Shown in pieces: positions 27,901-36,974 of a DNA stretch of 64,000 nt. Source of the stretch: Verrucomicrobiaceae bacterium (lineage in GTDB: Bacteria > Verrucomicrobiota > Verrucomicrobiia > Verrucomicrobiales > Verrucomicrobiaceae); contig JADJPM010000004.1 in NCBI GenBank assembly GCA_016713245.1, positions 2,790,001 through 2,854,000 of the forward strand, given 5' to 3'. Each line of letters starts with the position of its first letter. Position 1 is the first letter of the stretch. Below the pieces are notes generated by a model, which ran no database searches, was not told the origin of the DNA, and was given only the letters and a program-made list of their open reading frames with translations. Position numbers and translations under genes: made by a program.

Positions 27901-29269
27901 CGCCGCCACCACGAGGCCGGATGGTTCGGTCGAGACGCGCACCTGGCTGCCGACGGGTGAGCTGGCCTCGCTCGATGATCGCAAAGGAGCCACCATCCTC
28001 GCTCAATACGCCTACAGCTACGATCTCGCAGGCCGCATCGTGGCGGAGAATCCACAGCCCCAGCCCGCTGCCTTCACACCGCCTCCTTTTACCGGCACTT
28101 ACGACACCGGCAACCGCCTCGCCACCTTCAATGGCTCCGCCGTCACCTTCGATGCCGATGGCAACATGACGAATGGACCCGTCGTCAGCGGCTCCGGCTT
28201 CGCTGCCTTCACTTACGATTCTCGCAACCGCCTCACCAGCTTCGGCGGTGTGTCCTACGGCTACGATGCCGAGAACCGCCGTGTCTCCTGGACGGATGGT
28301 GCTGGCACCACCCGCTTTGTCATCAATCCCAATGCCGCGCTCAGCCAGGTCCTCGTCCGCACCGCACCCGACGGCACCATCACCCGCGCCGTGCATGGTC
28401 TGGGCCTCATCTATGAGGAAACCGGCTCCACCCTGCGCCTCTATCACTATGACTATCGCGGCAGCGCCGTGGCCTTCACCAATACCTCCGGCACCGTGAC
28501 CGGCCGTGTCGAATACGGTCCCTATGGCGAGATCGCCAGCCGGGTGAATGACACCGCCACGCCGTTTCTCTTCAATGGCAACTACGGTGTAATGACCGAT
28601 CCAAACGGCCTCTGCCAGATGCGGGCAAGGTATTATCATCCGGGCATTCGAAGTTTCGTAAATCAAGATACAGTGCTCGGTTTCCTGGAGGACTTAGGGA
28701 CTCTGAATCGCTACGGTTATGGTTCTGGGAATCCAATTTCAGCAATTGATCCCTCGGGCCATTTTGCCGTGCAGGCGATTTCAGCTGGAGTGGGTTTTGT
28801 TGCAGGTGTCGGAATTCAAATCGCAAGTGATTTACTTTCGGGACACCAATCAAACTGGGGTGATTACCTTGGAGCCGGTGTCAGCGGTGCGACCATGGGA
28901 TTTCTACTGTCAACGAACCCTTTAGCTGCACTACAGATAGCAGGCCGAGCTCGGGCTGCATACGTTATTGCTGGACTGTCATCAGGAGCACTCGGGAACA
29001 TATCCAAACAAGCCTGGAACATTCATCAAGCACGCAAGCACGGTAAGCATGCTGAGTTTAGCGTGACCGACTTTGCCCTTGATTCTCTATTCTCAGGTAT
29101 AGCTGGTGGTTTCCCAGCATCAGCGGTGAAGAAGAGCTTGATGACCGAAATGCTGTGGTCTCAAAATTTTCGCGAATTTGCAGCCTATGGATTTGTTGAT
29201 GGCGTGATTGGTTCCGCTCCTTCGATTATCACCAATACGTTCCAGAACCTAATTAAGGGACAAGAATGA
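24941..29269 (+). CDS. RHS/YD-repeat protein with variable C-terminal tip
   Basis: This 1442-residue secreted protein has a signal peptide (about residues 1-21) and an N-terminal region of about 160 residues. The start of the RHS shell follows (DPVDTATGAYYTEHTLL, near residue 185), then more than 30 YD repeats, and the RHS core near residues 1145-1270 (YHYDYRGSAVAFTN, ending GYGSGNPISAIDPSGH). In RHS proteins the core is where a C-terminal toxin or effector is cut off. The tip here (about 1271-1442) is glycine-rich and hydrophobic, with no nuclease motif, suggesting membrane interaction. From about 28590 codon use shifts to lower GC, typical of a recombined tip. The next gene overlaps by 4 bp (ATGA). 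Confidence 0.9.
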   Translation: MTERFLTILAVAMLGTGNLAAQFSSPPSASVSVPNAKHRETRPAIVTPKALRSNSSPSSASLSSFAGKYVGDYSLIGGIASYSFIQLDFNAAGQLVDCFGSGGRGGFGRPSFSGSVASSGYISFSTDFPGEHGEWRGTVMQGGGGASGIVTLTYTDGRPPVGGTWQTVKGIFALEANPEALVSDPVDTATGAYYTEHTLLKQNCPAGLEFTIQYRSTLRATGPLGVGWGHNFETRVDEINAGQTLIFNWNQNRRNYFERVGSTSTYATTDRAMRYDTLTKNGNGTYTLLRADQSRMEFNTAGRLTQRLNKHGQAINLTYNGSNQLITVTEAISGKTFSFFYDANGRVLLVTDTAGRRAEFSYSGADTLSGWAIRQAQDGLIFAGELYSYDTAARLNAALDWDGVLFLANTYDEAGRVITQDDSRSETPLTKFEYDATSTAGRLITRVTDRNGKLLIYTFDTAYQLLSMTNGNGETTSHTYDGDGNRLSTTDALGRTTSFGYDVRGNLTSTTDPANAVTTLAYDARNNLTQISNAALKTTTFSYDASNNLLAATNALNQTVTTAYNANSLPTQRTSARNGITTYSYTAGLPTSVTDANNNTTTMAFDAAGRLSSITDAAAKTRTFTYDASDSILTARDPLNNTFTYTYDKRGRKLTETNPLNQTATFTYDGNGNLSTRTDPLGNKTRFFYDSEDRLARILDPRGGVTDMIYDSAGRLVAMSNQVGQTETLRYDAAGNRTASVDARGNRTRTTYDNRSVATAVEDPHARKTLVSFDNLRRLTQSTNALGEMLQMAYDDLDRLVSVTDPLNQVSSQSFDADGNRTTLTNARNATTSFTFDLGGRLTGVTVPDNRTTGYGYNSRDLLSTVTEPSGQQTTLTYDDSGRLTQSVDPVGTISYGYDAASRLLTVTQGAATITRAYDAAGRLTQFTDAAGNVLKYAYDSAGNLTVLTYPDNKTVTYAYDAANRLITVTDWASRVTSYTYDADGRLAATTRPDGSVETRTWLPTGELASLDDRKGATILAQYAYSYDLAGRIVAENPQPQPAAFTPPPFTGTYDTGNRLATFNGSAVTFDADGNMTNGPVVSGSGFAAFTYDSRNRLTSFGGVSYGYDAENRRVSWTDGAGTTRFVINPNAALSQVLVRTAPDGTITRAVHGLGLIYEETGSTLRLYHYDYRGSAVAFTNTSGTVTGRVEYGPYGEIASRVNDTATPFLFNGNYGVMTDPNGLCQMRARYYHPGIRSFVNQDTVLGFLEDLGTLNRYGYGSGNPISAIDPSGHFAVQAISAGVGFVAGVGIQIASDLLSGHQSNWGDYLGAGVSGATMGFLLSTNPLAALQIAGRARAAYVIAGLSSGALGNISKQAWNIHQARKHGKHAEFSVTDFALDSLFSGIAGGFPASAVKKSLMTEMLWSQNFREFAAYGFVDGVIGSAPSIITNTFQNLIKGQE

Positions 29270-31368
29270 ACAACATGGCTTCCTTCAAATCATCACTACT
29301 GATCTGTCTATCCGTGTTGGTTTTAGCTATATCTGGCAGCGCGAGCAGTCACTATTTCTTGCCTTCCAGCCGACTTTCCGCCACCACCCACCCAACCGGC
29401 TCTCAGATCACCTACACCTACGATCCGGCGGGCAACATCACCGCGATGGCGGTGACGCCGGGTGGTGGCTCGACGCCGTTGCTGACGAGTGATCCGGCTC
29501 CGTGGGGGCAGGTAGGTGTGGCGTTCACGCATACGCTCATCTCCAGCCGCACACCGGCCACTTTTGCGGCCACGGGCTTGCCGCCGGGACTTTCGCTGAC
29601 CAGTGGCACGGGTGTCATCGCGGGCAGCCCGACCACCGCCGGGCGCTATCCCGTTTCCGTCACCGTGACCTCGGGGGCGTTTAGCAGCACGAGCAGCATC
29701 ACCATCCAGATCCGGCCTGCGGCCAGCACGCCGGTGATCCTGATCCAGCCGCAGGGCTACACCACCACGCTGGGGCAGATGATGTCCTTGTTCGTGGATG
29801 CGGACGGGACGCCACCGCTGAGCTTCCAGTGGCGGAAGAATGGCAGCCCCATCAGCGGAGCCACCGGCATGAGCCTCGTGATTCCCTCCTTCGCCGCTGC
29901 GGATGCCGGTGACTACTCCGTCGTCGTGACGAACGCCGCCGGGAGCGCCACCTCCTCAGGTACCCATGTCGATTACATCCAGCCCTGGGCCATCGGTGGC
30001 GAGAGCTATGGCCTGCCGCTCACCTTTGCAGGCACGCCCGCGTGGTTTTCCCAGACGGCAGTGACCTATGATGGCCGCCCGACCATGCAAAGCGGAGCCA
30101 TAGGTGATGGGGGTCTCATTAGCTTCTCCACCACCGTTACTGGTCCCGGCAGCATCGACTGGAAGTGGAAGGTCTCCTCCCAGCAGGGCTCCGACGGCGT
30201 CCTGGTGCAGGTGAATGGTATCACCGTTGACTCCATCTCCGGAGAGCAGGACTGGCAATCAAAAAACGTCCTGCTCAATGCAGGTAGCAACACCATCACT
30301 TGGTATTACGTCAAAGACGGCAACAGCAGCGGCGGGCTGGACCGAGGCTGGGTGGCCGATGTGACGTTCACGCCCGGCTGGCTTCTGGTGACCAGCGTTT
30401 CCGGTAATGGAAGCGTGACCCGCACTCCCGATCAAATGACGTATGCCAACAGCACCAGCATCACCCTTACCGCCACGCCCGGGAATGGCGCATACTTCGA
30501 TGGTTGGACGGAGGGAGCCACCGGCACCGCGAATCCTCTCACACTCACCGCATCGTCACACCAGTTCGTCACTGCCGTGTTCAAGGAGAACCTCGGCCCG
30601 GCCGTGGATGCACCCTCGCTGTTTTGGCGCACGGGCGGAGACGCCGACTGGCGCAGCCAGTTCTATGTGTCCCAAAACGGCGGCGTCGCGGCTCAGGCAG
30701 GTGCGATCACGCAGGGGAAGACCTCCTGGCTCGAAACGACGGTCACAGGCCCCGGCACACTCACCTTCGCATGGAAGGTTTCCTCCGTTCTTGGCAGCGA
30801 TGGCATCATTCTTTTCGTCAATGGCACCAATACCGACAGCACCTCCGGGGAGGCGGATTGGGTGCAGCGTAGTTACACCCTAGGCAGCGGCACGCAGACC
30901 CTCCGATGGACCTTTGTGAAAAACAGCTTTGCTTCCTCCGGGCAGGACACCGGCTGGCTGGATGCGGTGACTTTCACTCCCACCGGGCCGCGTTCCTTCT
31001 CCCTTTGGGCATCCGACCACGGTCTCGCTCCCAGTCAGAGCGGCATGACCGATGACCCCAATCACGACGGTGTGCCCAACCTGCTCGCCTACGCCTTCGG
31101 TCTGCATCCTCTGGCACAGGCTGCCAGCGGCATGCCCACCATCACCACTGTCGGTGGTAACCTCGTCTGCACCTACCGCCGTAGCAAGAATGCCACCGGC
31201 ATCTCCTGGGTGCCTGAGACATCCACCACCCTTCAGCAGGACTGGACGGGCAACGGCATCACCCACACTAAAATCAACGAGGACGCCAGCATCGAGGTCT
31301 GGACGGCCTCACTTCCAGCCGCGGGCGCTGGCCAGCGCTTTTTGCGCATCCGCGTGACACTCCCGTAA
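29266..31368 (+). CDS. secreted Ig-like/InlB-repeat protein, RHS partner
   Basis: This 700-residue exported protein overlaps the RHS stop by 4 bp. After the signal peptide it carries one YD-like motif (ITYTYDPAGNITAMAV), a putative-Ig domain (GLPPGLSLTSGTGVIAG), and an I-set Ig-like domain (FQWRKNGSPISG, DAGDYSVVVTNAAGSA). Then come two copies of a jelly-roll-like domain sharing TVTGPG and WKVSS, at about residues 245-365 and 455-570, with an InlB-type repeat (FDGWTEGATG) between. The C-terminal ~110 residues are a dockerin- or sorting-like region with DPNHDGVPNLLAYAFG. It looks like an adhesin or surface protein. It is not an obvious immunity protein for the RHS tip. The YD remnant suggests both genes arose from RHS rearrangement. 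Confidence 0.8.
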   Translation: MNNMASFKSSLLICLSVLVLAISGSASSHYFLPSSRLSATTHPTGSQITYTYDPAGNITAMAVTPGGGSTPLLTSDPAPWGQVGVAFTHTLISSRTPATFAATGLPPGLSLTSGTGVIAGSPTTAGRYPVSVTVTSGAFSSTSSITIQIRPAASTPVILIQPQGYTTTLGQMMSLFVDADGTPPLSFQWRKNGSPISGATGMSLVIPSFAAADAGDYSVVVTNAAGSATSSGTHVDYIQPWAIGGESYGLPLTFAGTPAWFSQTAVTYDGRPTMQSGAIGDGGLISFSTTVTGPGSIDWKWKVSSQQGSDGVLVQVNGITVDSISGEQDWQSKNVLLNAGSNTITWYYVKDGNSSGGLDRGWVADVTFTPGWLLVTSVSGNGSVTRTPDQMTYANSTSITLTATPGNGAYFDGWTEGATGTANPLTLTASSHQFVTAVFKENLGPAVDAPSLFWRTGGDADWRSQFYVSQNGGVAAQAGAITQGKTSWLETTVTGPGTLTFAWKVSSVLGSDGIILFVNGTNTDSTSGEADWVQRSYTLGSGTQTLRWTFVKNSFASSGQDTGWLDAVTFTPTGPRSFSLWASDHGLAPSQSGMTDDPNHDGVPNLLAYAFGLHPLAQAASGMPTITTVGGNLVCTYRRSKNATGISWVPETSTTLQQDWTGNGITHTKINEDASIEVWTASLPAAGAGQRFLRIRVTLP

Positions 31369-31631
31369 GAAAGTTCTTCCCTATATCCCACGTCTCGTTT
31401 TCACATGATAAACTCCGCGGCTTGGATCGCCCTCGTGCGCTTCTCCACTTGAAACTCTCAACCCGAAACCTGAATCCTCGAACTCCAGATTCACCATGAA
31501 GCCCCAGCACAAAGCTCCTAGGCCGCTGGGAGGTTCTTCATGACAAGCTCCACGAGAAATCACCCCGCAGTATCCCCTTTTTTGCAGTGCCTTTCGGAAA
31601 ACCTGCTTTCCGCCTTCTTTGACAAGTCGCC

Positions 31632-32270
31632 ATGAAACTCATTTCCCTACTTTTCAGTTCAGTCCTCGTTCTCTGCCTCACGAGTTGTGTCACCCCCATC
31701 GCGCCGATTACAGACCGCGCACTCTCGGCCGAGGAGAGACGGTTGATTGGCACCTGGGCCACGACAGAGGAGACTCCTCACCCTCAGCTTGGCGTCGCAT
31801 TTCCCTTGTCCACTGTGGTTCACTTTCATCCTGACCGCAGCGCCAGGCTTGAGGCTGAAACCCACAATATCTGGCAGGGCAGACACAAGCACACGATGCG
31901 GTGGGAACTGGTGAACGGCGTCATGCGTCAGACATCTGGCCTGCGCTCCATCACCATGCGCTGCACCTTCGTGGATGATAAGACGTTGCGCATTGATAAC
32001 TCGTCAGGCTCCTACATCTGGCGGCGCTACAACAATGATCCTGACAGCAGCACGCAGTGGGCCATGGATCAAGAAGGCAGCAGGCATGTTTATGCCAAGC
32101 GGGATAACAGCGGTCCCATGACGGAGATGGAAAAGTTCTTCAACCGGCCTGTGAGTGATTTCTTCCCAGATTCACACGATCCCTACCGGGACAGCCTGGA
32201 TCAGCGAGACAAAGCAAGGTCTGACCAGCAAAGGCGCATCCAGGAATGGCAGCAGTATAACGGACGCTGA
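31632..32270 (+). CDS. putative lipoprotein, 212 aa
   Basis: This lipoprotein has a signal ending in LTSC (lipobox near residue 19). The mature part includes a region (LIGTWATTEETPHPQ, then MRWELVNGVMRQT, then TMRCTFVDDKTLRID) that resembles lipocalin-like or DUF-type beta-barrel domains describing a signal-to-threshold form, but I cannot assign a family. The C-terminus is charged and Gln/Arg-rich. It lies 264 bp after the RHS partner gene; I see no clear signal in that gap. A disrupted DUF1501 gene follows. Confidence 0.75.
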   Translation: MKLISLLFSSVLVLCLTSCVTPIAPITDRALSAEERRLIGTWATTEETPHPQLGVAFPLSTVVHFHPDRSARLEAETHNIWQGRHKHTMRWELVNGVMRQTSGLRSITMRCTFVDDKTLRIDNSSGSYIWRRYNNDPDSSTQWAMDQEGSRHVYAKRDNSGPMTEMEKFFNRPVSDFFPDSHDPYRDSLDQRDKARSDQQRRIQEWQQYNGR

Positions 32271-32327
32271 GTCAAGTGGGTGTTTGTGAGTTGGGTGATT
32301 ACAAGACCATAAGCAAAACAGTCGTCT

Positions 32328-33509
32328 ATGACCACCCGCCGCAATCTCCTCCAATCCACCAGCGCAGGCTTCGGCTGGGTGGCGTTCAATGCGCTGCATC
32401 AGCAGTGGGCTTCGGCCGCGGCTCCGCCAAAGACGATCAATCCACTGGCACCGAAGGCCCCGCACTTCACGGCGAAGTCCAAGCGCGTGATTTTCATGTT
32501 CATGCAGGGCGGGCCGAGCCATCTGGACACGTTTGATTACAAACCGGAGCTCGTGAAGGCTCACGAGCAGAAGGTGGCGAAATACATGAGCACCGCGTTC
32601 GACTTCAAACCGCGTGGCAAGAGCGGTCTCATGATTTCCGACGCGTTTCCGGAGCTGTCCAAGCACGCGGACGATCTCTGCATCCTGAACGGCATGCAGA
32701 CACGCACAAACGCGCATCAAATGGCCACCGTGGCGCTGCACATCGGCAGCGAGACGTTTGTGCGCCCCTCGATGGGCGCGTGGATCGTTTACGGCCTCGG
32801 CACCGAGGCGGAGGACCTGCCGGGCTTTGTAACCATCAACCCCGTGGCAGACACCGGAGGTGCGATGAACTATGGCTCGGCGTTTTTGCCCGCGAGCTTC
32901 CAGGGCACGCGACTCAGCACCACCGGCGGCGGCGTTCCCGATCTCTCGAATGGCCGGCTCAGCGACGCGCAGCAGCGAAAGCAGATCGAATTCATCCAAA
33001 AAGCCAATCGCAGGCTCCTCGCGGGCGATCCCGGCAATCCCGAACTCGAAGGCATCATCCAGAGCTACGAGCTCGCCTACAAAATGCAGACCAGCGTGCC
33101 CGACGTGCTCGAACTCGACCAAGAACCCGCGCACATCCGCGAGCTCTACGGCCTCGACAATGGCGACACCGAGCGCTTTGGCACGCAGTGCCTCATGGCG
33201 CGTCGGCTCGCGGAAAAAGGCGTGCGCTTCATCCAGCTCACCAGCACCGGCTGGGACCATCACCAGCAGCTCCGCGAAGGCATCACCCGCCAGGCCACAT
33301 CCATCGACAAACCCATCGCCGGCCTCATCGCCGACCTGAAGCAGCGCGACATGCTCAAGGACACCCTCATCCTCTGGGGCGGCGAATTCGGCCGCGGATC
33401 GAGCTACGACAACGAACCCTACAACGGCCGCGGACACAACGGCCGCGGCTACACCATGTGGATGGCCGGTGGCGGCGTGAAAGGCGGCTTCGCCTACGGC
33501 AGCACCAAC
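32328..33509 (+). pseudogene. DUF1501 gene, 5' part, split by IS66 element
   Basis: This codes for the first 394 residues of a DUF1501 protein: a Tat-like start (TTRRNLLQ), FMQGGPSHLDTFDYKP near residue 55, then GWDHHQQL and WGGEFGRGSSYD. The reading frame runs into the IS66-family element at 33510, where it ends after about 12 foreign residues. Removing the element and one target duplication rejoins it in frame with 36148-36315 to give an uninterrupted 449-residue protein. No other damage is seen, so the insertion is recent. Confidence 0.92.
33502..33509 (+). repeat. target-site duplication, left copy
   Basis: GCACCAAC is repeated directly on both sides of the IS66-family element (other copy at 36140-36147). 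Eight-base duplications are typical of IS66. The duplicated bases are part of the host DUF1501 codons for Ser-Thr-Asn. Confidence 0.93.
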
Positions 33510-33565
33510 GTATCCGTCAGACCTAGCACCGTGGGTCTGTCGTAGTCAGTAAGTGTCGTAGCTTT

Positions 33566-34048
33566 ATGGCTACGACGTTTATGACTACGAAGCGAGATCA
33601 GACCACCCTCTTGAAGCAGGACGTTTTGGGGCGCGTGACGCTCACACGGGACAAGCGCGAGGCTCTGCTCGATGAGTTCGAGCGCAGCGGCATGAAGGGG
33701 CGGCCCTTCGCCCGCATGGCCGGGGTCAATTACCAAACCTTTGCCTCGTGGATTCAAAAGCGCCGTCGTGCCCGTGGCGACTATCAAAAGATGGCGGCCA
33801 TGCAAAAGACGGCCCTCCAGCGCCCTCTGCGCTCGGCTCAGCCCAATGGGAAGACCACGGCTTGTCTCCAGCTTGCTGAGGTGGCGCTGCCATCCTCTTC
33901 TGTCACGCCCTCCACTCCAGTTGCTCCTGCCGCCTTGGAGCTGCTGCTGCCAGGGGGTGCGAGGCTGCATCTGCACGATGCCTCGCAGGCAGAGCTGGCA
34001 GCTCATCTGCTGCGCCATCTCAACTCGACCGCCTCGCCCGCATGCTGA
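33566..34048 (+). CDS. tnpA: IS66 TnpA-like accessory protein
   Basis: This 160-residue protein has an N-terminal helix-turn-helix (residues ~30-65, DEFERSGMKGRPFARMAGVN followed by YQTFASWIQKRRR), as in the IS66 first open frame. The rest is Pro/Ala-rich with a short C-terminal domain. In IS66 this protein is required for transposition along with TnpB and TnpC. It overlaps tnpB (ATG at 34042) by seven bases, the usual arrangement for translational coupling. Confidence 0.88.
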   Translation: MATTFMTTKRDQTTLLKQDVLGRVTLTRDKREALLDEFERSGMKGRPFARMAGVNYQTFASWIQKRRRARGDYQKMAAMQKTALQRPLRSAQPNGKTTACLQLAEVALPSSSVTPSTPVAPAALELLLPGGARLHLHDASQAELAAHLLRHLNSTASPAC

Positions 34049-34390
34049 GTTTCCCTTCCACACTGCGCATCTTCATCGCGCTGGAGCCTTGCGACCTGCG
34101 TGCGGGCATGAACACGCTGCACGCATTCGTGGCAGACAAGCTCAAGGAGAACCCCAAGGACAAGGCGCTCTTCGTCTTCACCAACAAGCGCCGTCGTCTC
34201 ATCAAGGTGCTGCACTTCGATGGAACGGGCCTGTGGCTGATGACCAAGCGCTTGGAAGAAGGCACCTTCTTCTGGCCCAAAGCGGCGCAGGAGGGCCAGG
34301 TGAAGCTCGAGCTCGCCGGAGGCCTTCACGCTGCTTACCGACGGCATCGACATGCACGGCGCACGTCCGCGCGGCTGGTATGAGCGGTAA
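34042..34390 (+). pseudogene. tnpB: IS66 TnpB, frameshifted near the 3' end
   Basis: TnpB family segments are clear: IALEPCDLRAGMNTLHAFV, FVFTNKRRRLIKVLHFDGTG and RLEEGTFFWP. The frame from 34042 ends at 34383 with an aberrant tail. From about 34310 the neighbouring +1 frame gives the expected C-terminus, ending LLTDGIDMHGARPRGWYER at a TAA at 34388-34390. One extra base (probably a G near 34308) accounts for it. Confidence 0.85.
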
Positions 34391-34487
34391 GGCAGAGAGC
34401 AAACGGCGAAGGGCTGAGAGTTTTTTCGTGCGAGATGCAATGAGGTGATAAGCGCGTGACGGGCCTTCGTTTCAGCACGCACACACG

Positions 34488-36087
34488 ATGACTGACCACG
34501 AACGCGACGCCTTGCATCAAAAGGAAGTCGCATCGCTCAAAGAGATCATCGCCCAGCTCACGCAGCACAACCGCGTGCTCCAGCTCAAGGTGGATGCGCT
34601 GGTGAAGCGGCTCTTTGGCAAGTCATCCGAGAAGCTCGATCCCGCGCAGCTCCAGATGCTGCTCGAAGGCCTGGAGGTGCCGCCTGCGGACTGCCCAAAG
34701 CCCGCAGCCTCCACCGTCGGCCTCGACGGCTCGGAGGCTGAGCAGAAGGACCACGCGCAGCCCGCACGCAAAAAGAAGCGCAGCTTTGCGCAGCTCGTCG
34801 CGAGCCTGCCGGTGGAGCAGATCATCGTCGATCCCGCCGAGGTCGTGGCCGATCCGGCAGCCTTTGTGTGCATCGGCTCGGAGACCACCAGGCTGCTCGA
34901 CCATGTGCCCGCGCAGTTCCGCCAGCAGCACATCATCCGCCGCAAATATGTGCGCATCGCGCAGCGGCACCTGCCGCCCGTCATCGCCCCGCTGATGAGG
35001 CTGCAGGAGCGCTGCATCGCCAGCCCGCGACTGCTGGCCAATGTGGCCGCCTCACGCTTCGAGATGCACCTGCCGTATTACCGCATCGAGCAGCTCTACG
35101 CCCGCCAGGGCCTGCCCGTGCCGCGCCAGACACTCTGCGGCTGGATGGGCATGGCGCATCAGGCCAGCCGCCTCGTCATCGAGCAGATCAAAAGAGAAGT
35201 CTTTCAGGGTGGCTATGTGCAGATCGACGAGACACCCGTGAAGTATCAAGACCCCGAACGCGAAGGCATCTGCGGCACCGGCTATCTGTGGAGCGTGCAC
35301 AACCCCGTGAGCAACATCGGCTTCATGGCCTGGCACACCGGACGCGGCACCGCATGCCTTGAGCAAATCGTGCCGGAGGACTACACCGGCCTCATCCAGT
35401 GCGACGGCTACAAAGCCTACGACAGCTTCATCAAGCAGCCCGGACGCGCAGGCAACATCACGCTCGCCGGCTGCATGGCCCATGCGCGGCGCAAATTTTA
35501 CGAAGCCCAAGAAGAAGGCGAAGACGCCCGCTGGGTGCTCGCGCAAATGCAGGCGCTCTACCGCATCGAAGCGCGGATGAGAGAAGCCCGCGCCGGGCCG
35601 CTGGAGATACGGACAGCCCGACAAGAGCACAGCACCCCCATCCTCGTCGCCATCCACCACCGGCTGCAAAGCCTGCAAGCAAGCCGCGTGCACCTCCCCG
35701 CAGCCTCACCGGCGAAGCCATCGCCTACGCGCTCGGGCAGTGGGAGAAGCTCTGCGTGTTCACCCGCGACGGCCGCGGCAGATCGACAACAACCTCGTCG
35801 AGAACAGCATCCGCCCGAGCGCCATCGGGAAGAAGAACTGGCTCTTCATGGGCGACGCGAAGAGTGGCGAGCGAGCCGCCACGTTCTACACGCTCATCGC
35901 CAACTGCTACCGAGCGGGTATCAACGCCGAAGCGTATCTAACGGACCTATTTGAACGGCTGCCGAGCGCCACCACCAAGACAGTGCACGAACTGACACCC
36001 CACGCCGTAGCAGCCAAACGCCGCGCCGCTGTCGAAGCAGCCGCCGAGGAAAAGACCGTGACCGAGCGCAGCCTCGTCAACGCATGA
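34488..36087 (+). pseudogene. tnpC: IS66 TnpC transposase, two frameshifts
   Basis: This is an IS66 transposase of about 530 residues. The N-terminal leucine-rich helix (residues 12-45), zinc-binding-like region, and DDE catalytic core are visible: YVQIDETPVKYQD (first D), GLIQCDGYKAYDSF (second D) and NNLVENSIRP (E). The reading frame shifts at a CCCC run (35696-35699) and again near 35775-35780, so the last third is split across three frames. Both fit single-base losses, with the second possibly in a GGG run. The DDE residues are all present if the frame is restored. Confidence 0.9.
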
Positions 36088-36139
36088 CCCGCCGCTCAAA
36101 GTCAAGCGCCGGGGCTATGGGGCTGCGATTGACGGATAC

Positions 36140-36147
36140 GCACCAAC
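36140..36147 (+). repeat. target-site duplication, right copy
   Basis: The second copy of GCACCAAC directly follows the right inverted repeat of the IS66-family element. Confidence 0.93.
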
Positions 36148-36315
36148 GCCATGGGCGACACCGCCGAAACCGGCATCTTCACCACCCACGACCTCCACGC
36201 CACGGTCCTGCACCTCCTCGGCATCAACCACGAACGCCTGACGTATCGCTATTCCGGCCGCAACTTCCGCCTCACCGATGTGCATGGTGTGGTGGCGAAG
36301 GACATCATCGCGTGA
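36148..36315 (+). pseudogene. DUF1501 gene, 3' part after IS66 element
   Basis: The last 55 residues of the interrupted DUF1501 gene: AMGDTAETGIFTTHDLHATV, then LGINHERLTYRYSGRNFRLT and a C-terminal GVVAKDIIA. It is in frame with the 5' part once the element and one duplication are removed. Its stop overlaps the end of the convergent ABC ATPase gene by 11 bp. Confidence 0.9.
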
Positions 36316-36964
36316 AGGCGTCCATGCGCTGCGTTTCATCAAAGCGTGGCAGCAAGTCGTGGTCGTGAGTGACGACGACGAGCGTGCTTTGGCGAGTCTT
36401 GGCATCCTCGATGAGCAGATCCGTCACAACCTGGGTTCGGAGTGGATCGAGCGAAGCCGTGGGTTCATCGGCGAAGAGAAACCTTGGTTCGTGGGCGAGC
36501 GCCCGGGCAATGGCGACGCGTTGGCGTTCGCCTTGAGAGAGCTGGCTCACGAGCTTGGTGCGGTGAGTGGCGATTTGCAGTCGTTCGATCAGCGCGGGGA
36601 GGTTCGAGGAGGCTTTGGCAAGGGTTTCGCGGCTGAATTGATGCGGCAGAAGGATGTTTTCCTCGACGGTGAGGTAATCGAGCAAGGCGAAGTCCTGAAA
36701 CACGAGCCCAATGTGTCGCAGGCGAAGGGCTCGCAGGGCTTCGCGGGACATTTGGGATAGGTTTTGACCTTCCAACTCCACGATGCCGCTCGATGGAGCG
36801 AGCAGACCGGTCATGAGGCGCAGCAGTGTGGTCTTCCCGCCGCCGCTGGCTCCAGCGAGGGCGAGTGTGGCCCCCGCAGCGACCTTCAATTCCGACACCG
36901 CGAGCCGAAAGGTATCGCCCGGATAGGCGAAAGTGAGATCGCTGATGCTCAGGGCGTGCTTCAT
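36305..36964 (-). CDS. lolD: ABC ATPase, LolD/MacB type
   Basis: This 219-residue ATPase has Walker A GASGGGKTT near residues 39-47, Q-loop VFQDFALLDY, ABC signature LSQGERQRVAIARAL, Walker B FLFADEPTASLD and the switch histidine VTHDHDL. This subfamily (LolD, MacB, FtsE) serves FtsX-type permeases. Two such permeases lie directly upstream (10 bp gap to the nearer one), so it is the ATPase of a LolCDE-like lipoprotein exporter. Its 3' end overlaps the remnant DUF1501 gene. Confidence 0.9.
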   Translation of the reverse strand: MKHALSISDLTFAYPGDTFRLAVSELKVAAGATLALAGASGGGKTTLLRLMTGLLAPSSGIVELEGQNLSQMSREALRALRLRHIGLVFQDFALLDYLTVEENILLPHQFSRETLAKASSNLPALIERLQIATHRTKLVSQLSQGERQRVAIARALAHEPRFLFADEPTASLDPLRTQVVTDLLIEDAKTRQSTLVVVTHDHDLLPRFDETQRMDAFTR

Positions 36965-36974
36965 GGCGATTCAT

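Larger units (their letters stand above)
33510..36139 (+). mobile_element. IS66-family insertion sequence, 2630 bp
   Basis: The element has 10-bp terminal inverted repeats (GTATCCGTCA at 33510 and TGACGGATAC ending at 36139) and is flanked by the 8-bp duplication GCACCAAC. It carries the IS66 trio: a TnpA-like helix-turn-helix protein, TnpB and the TnpC transposase, in that order and strand. Length is in the normal IS66 range. TnpB has one frameshift and TnpC two, so it may be inactive or the consensus may be faulty. Confidence 0.96.
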
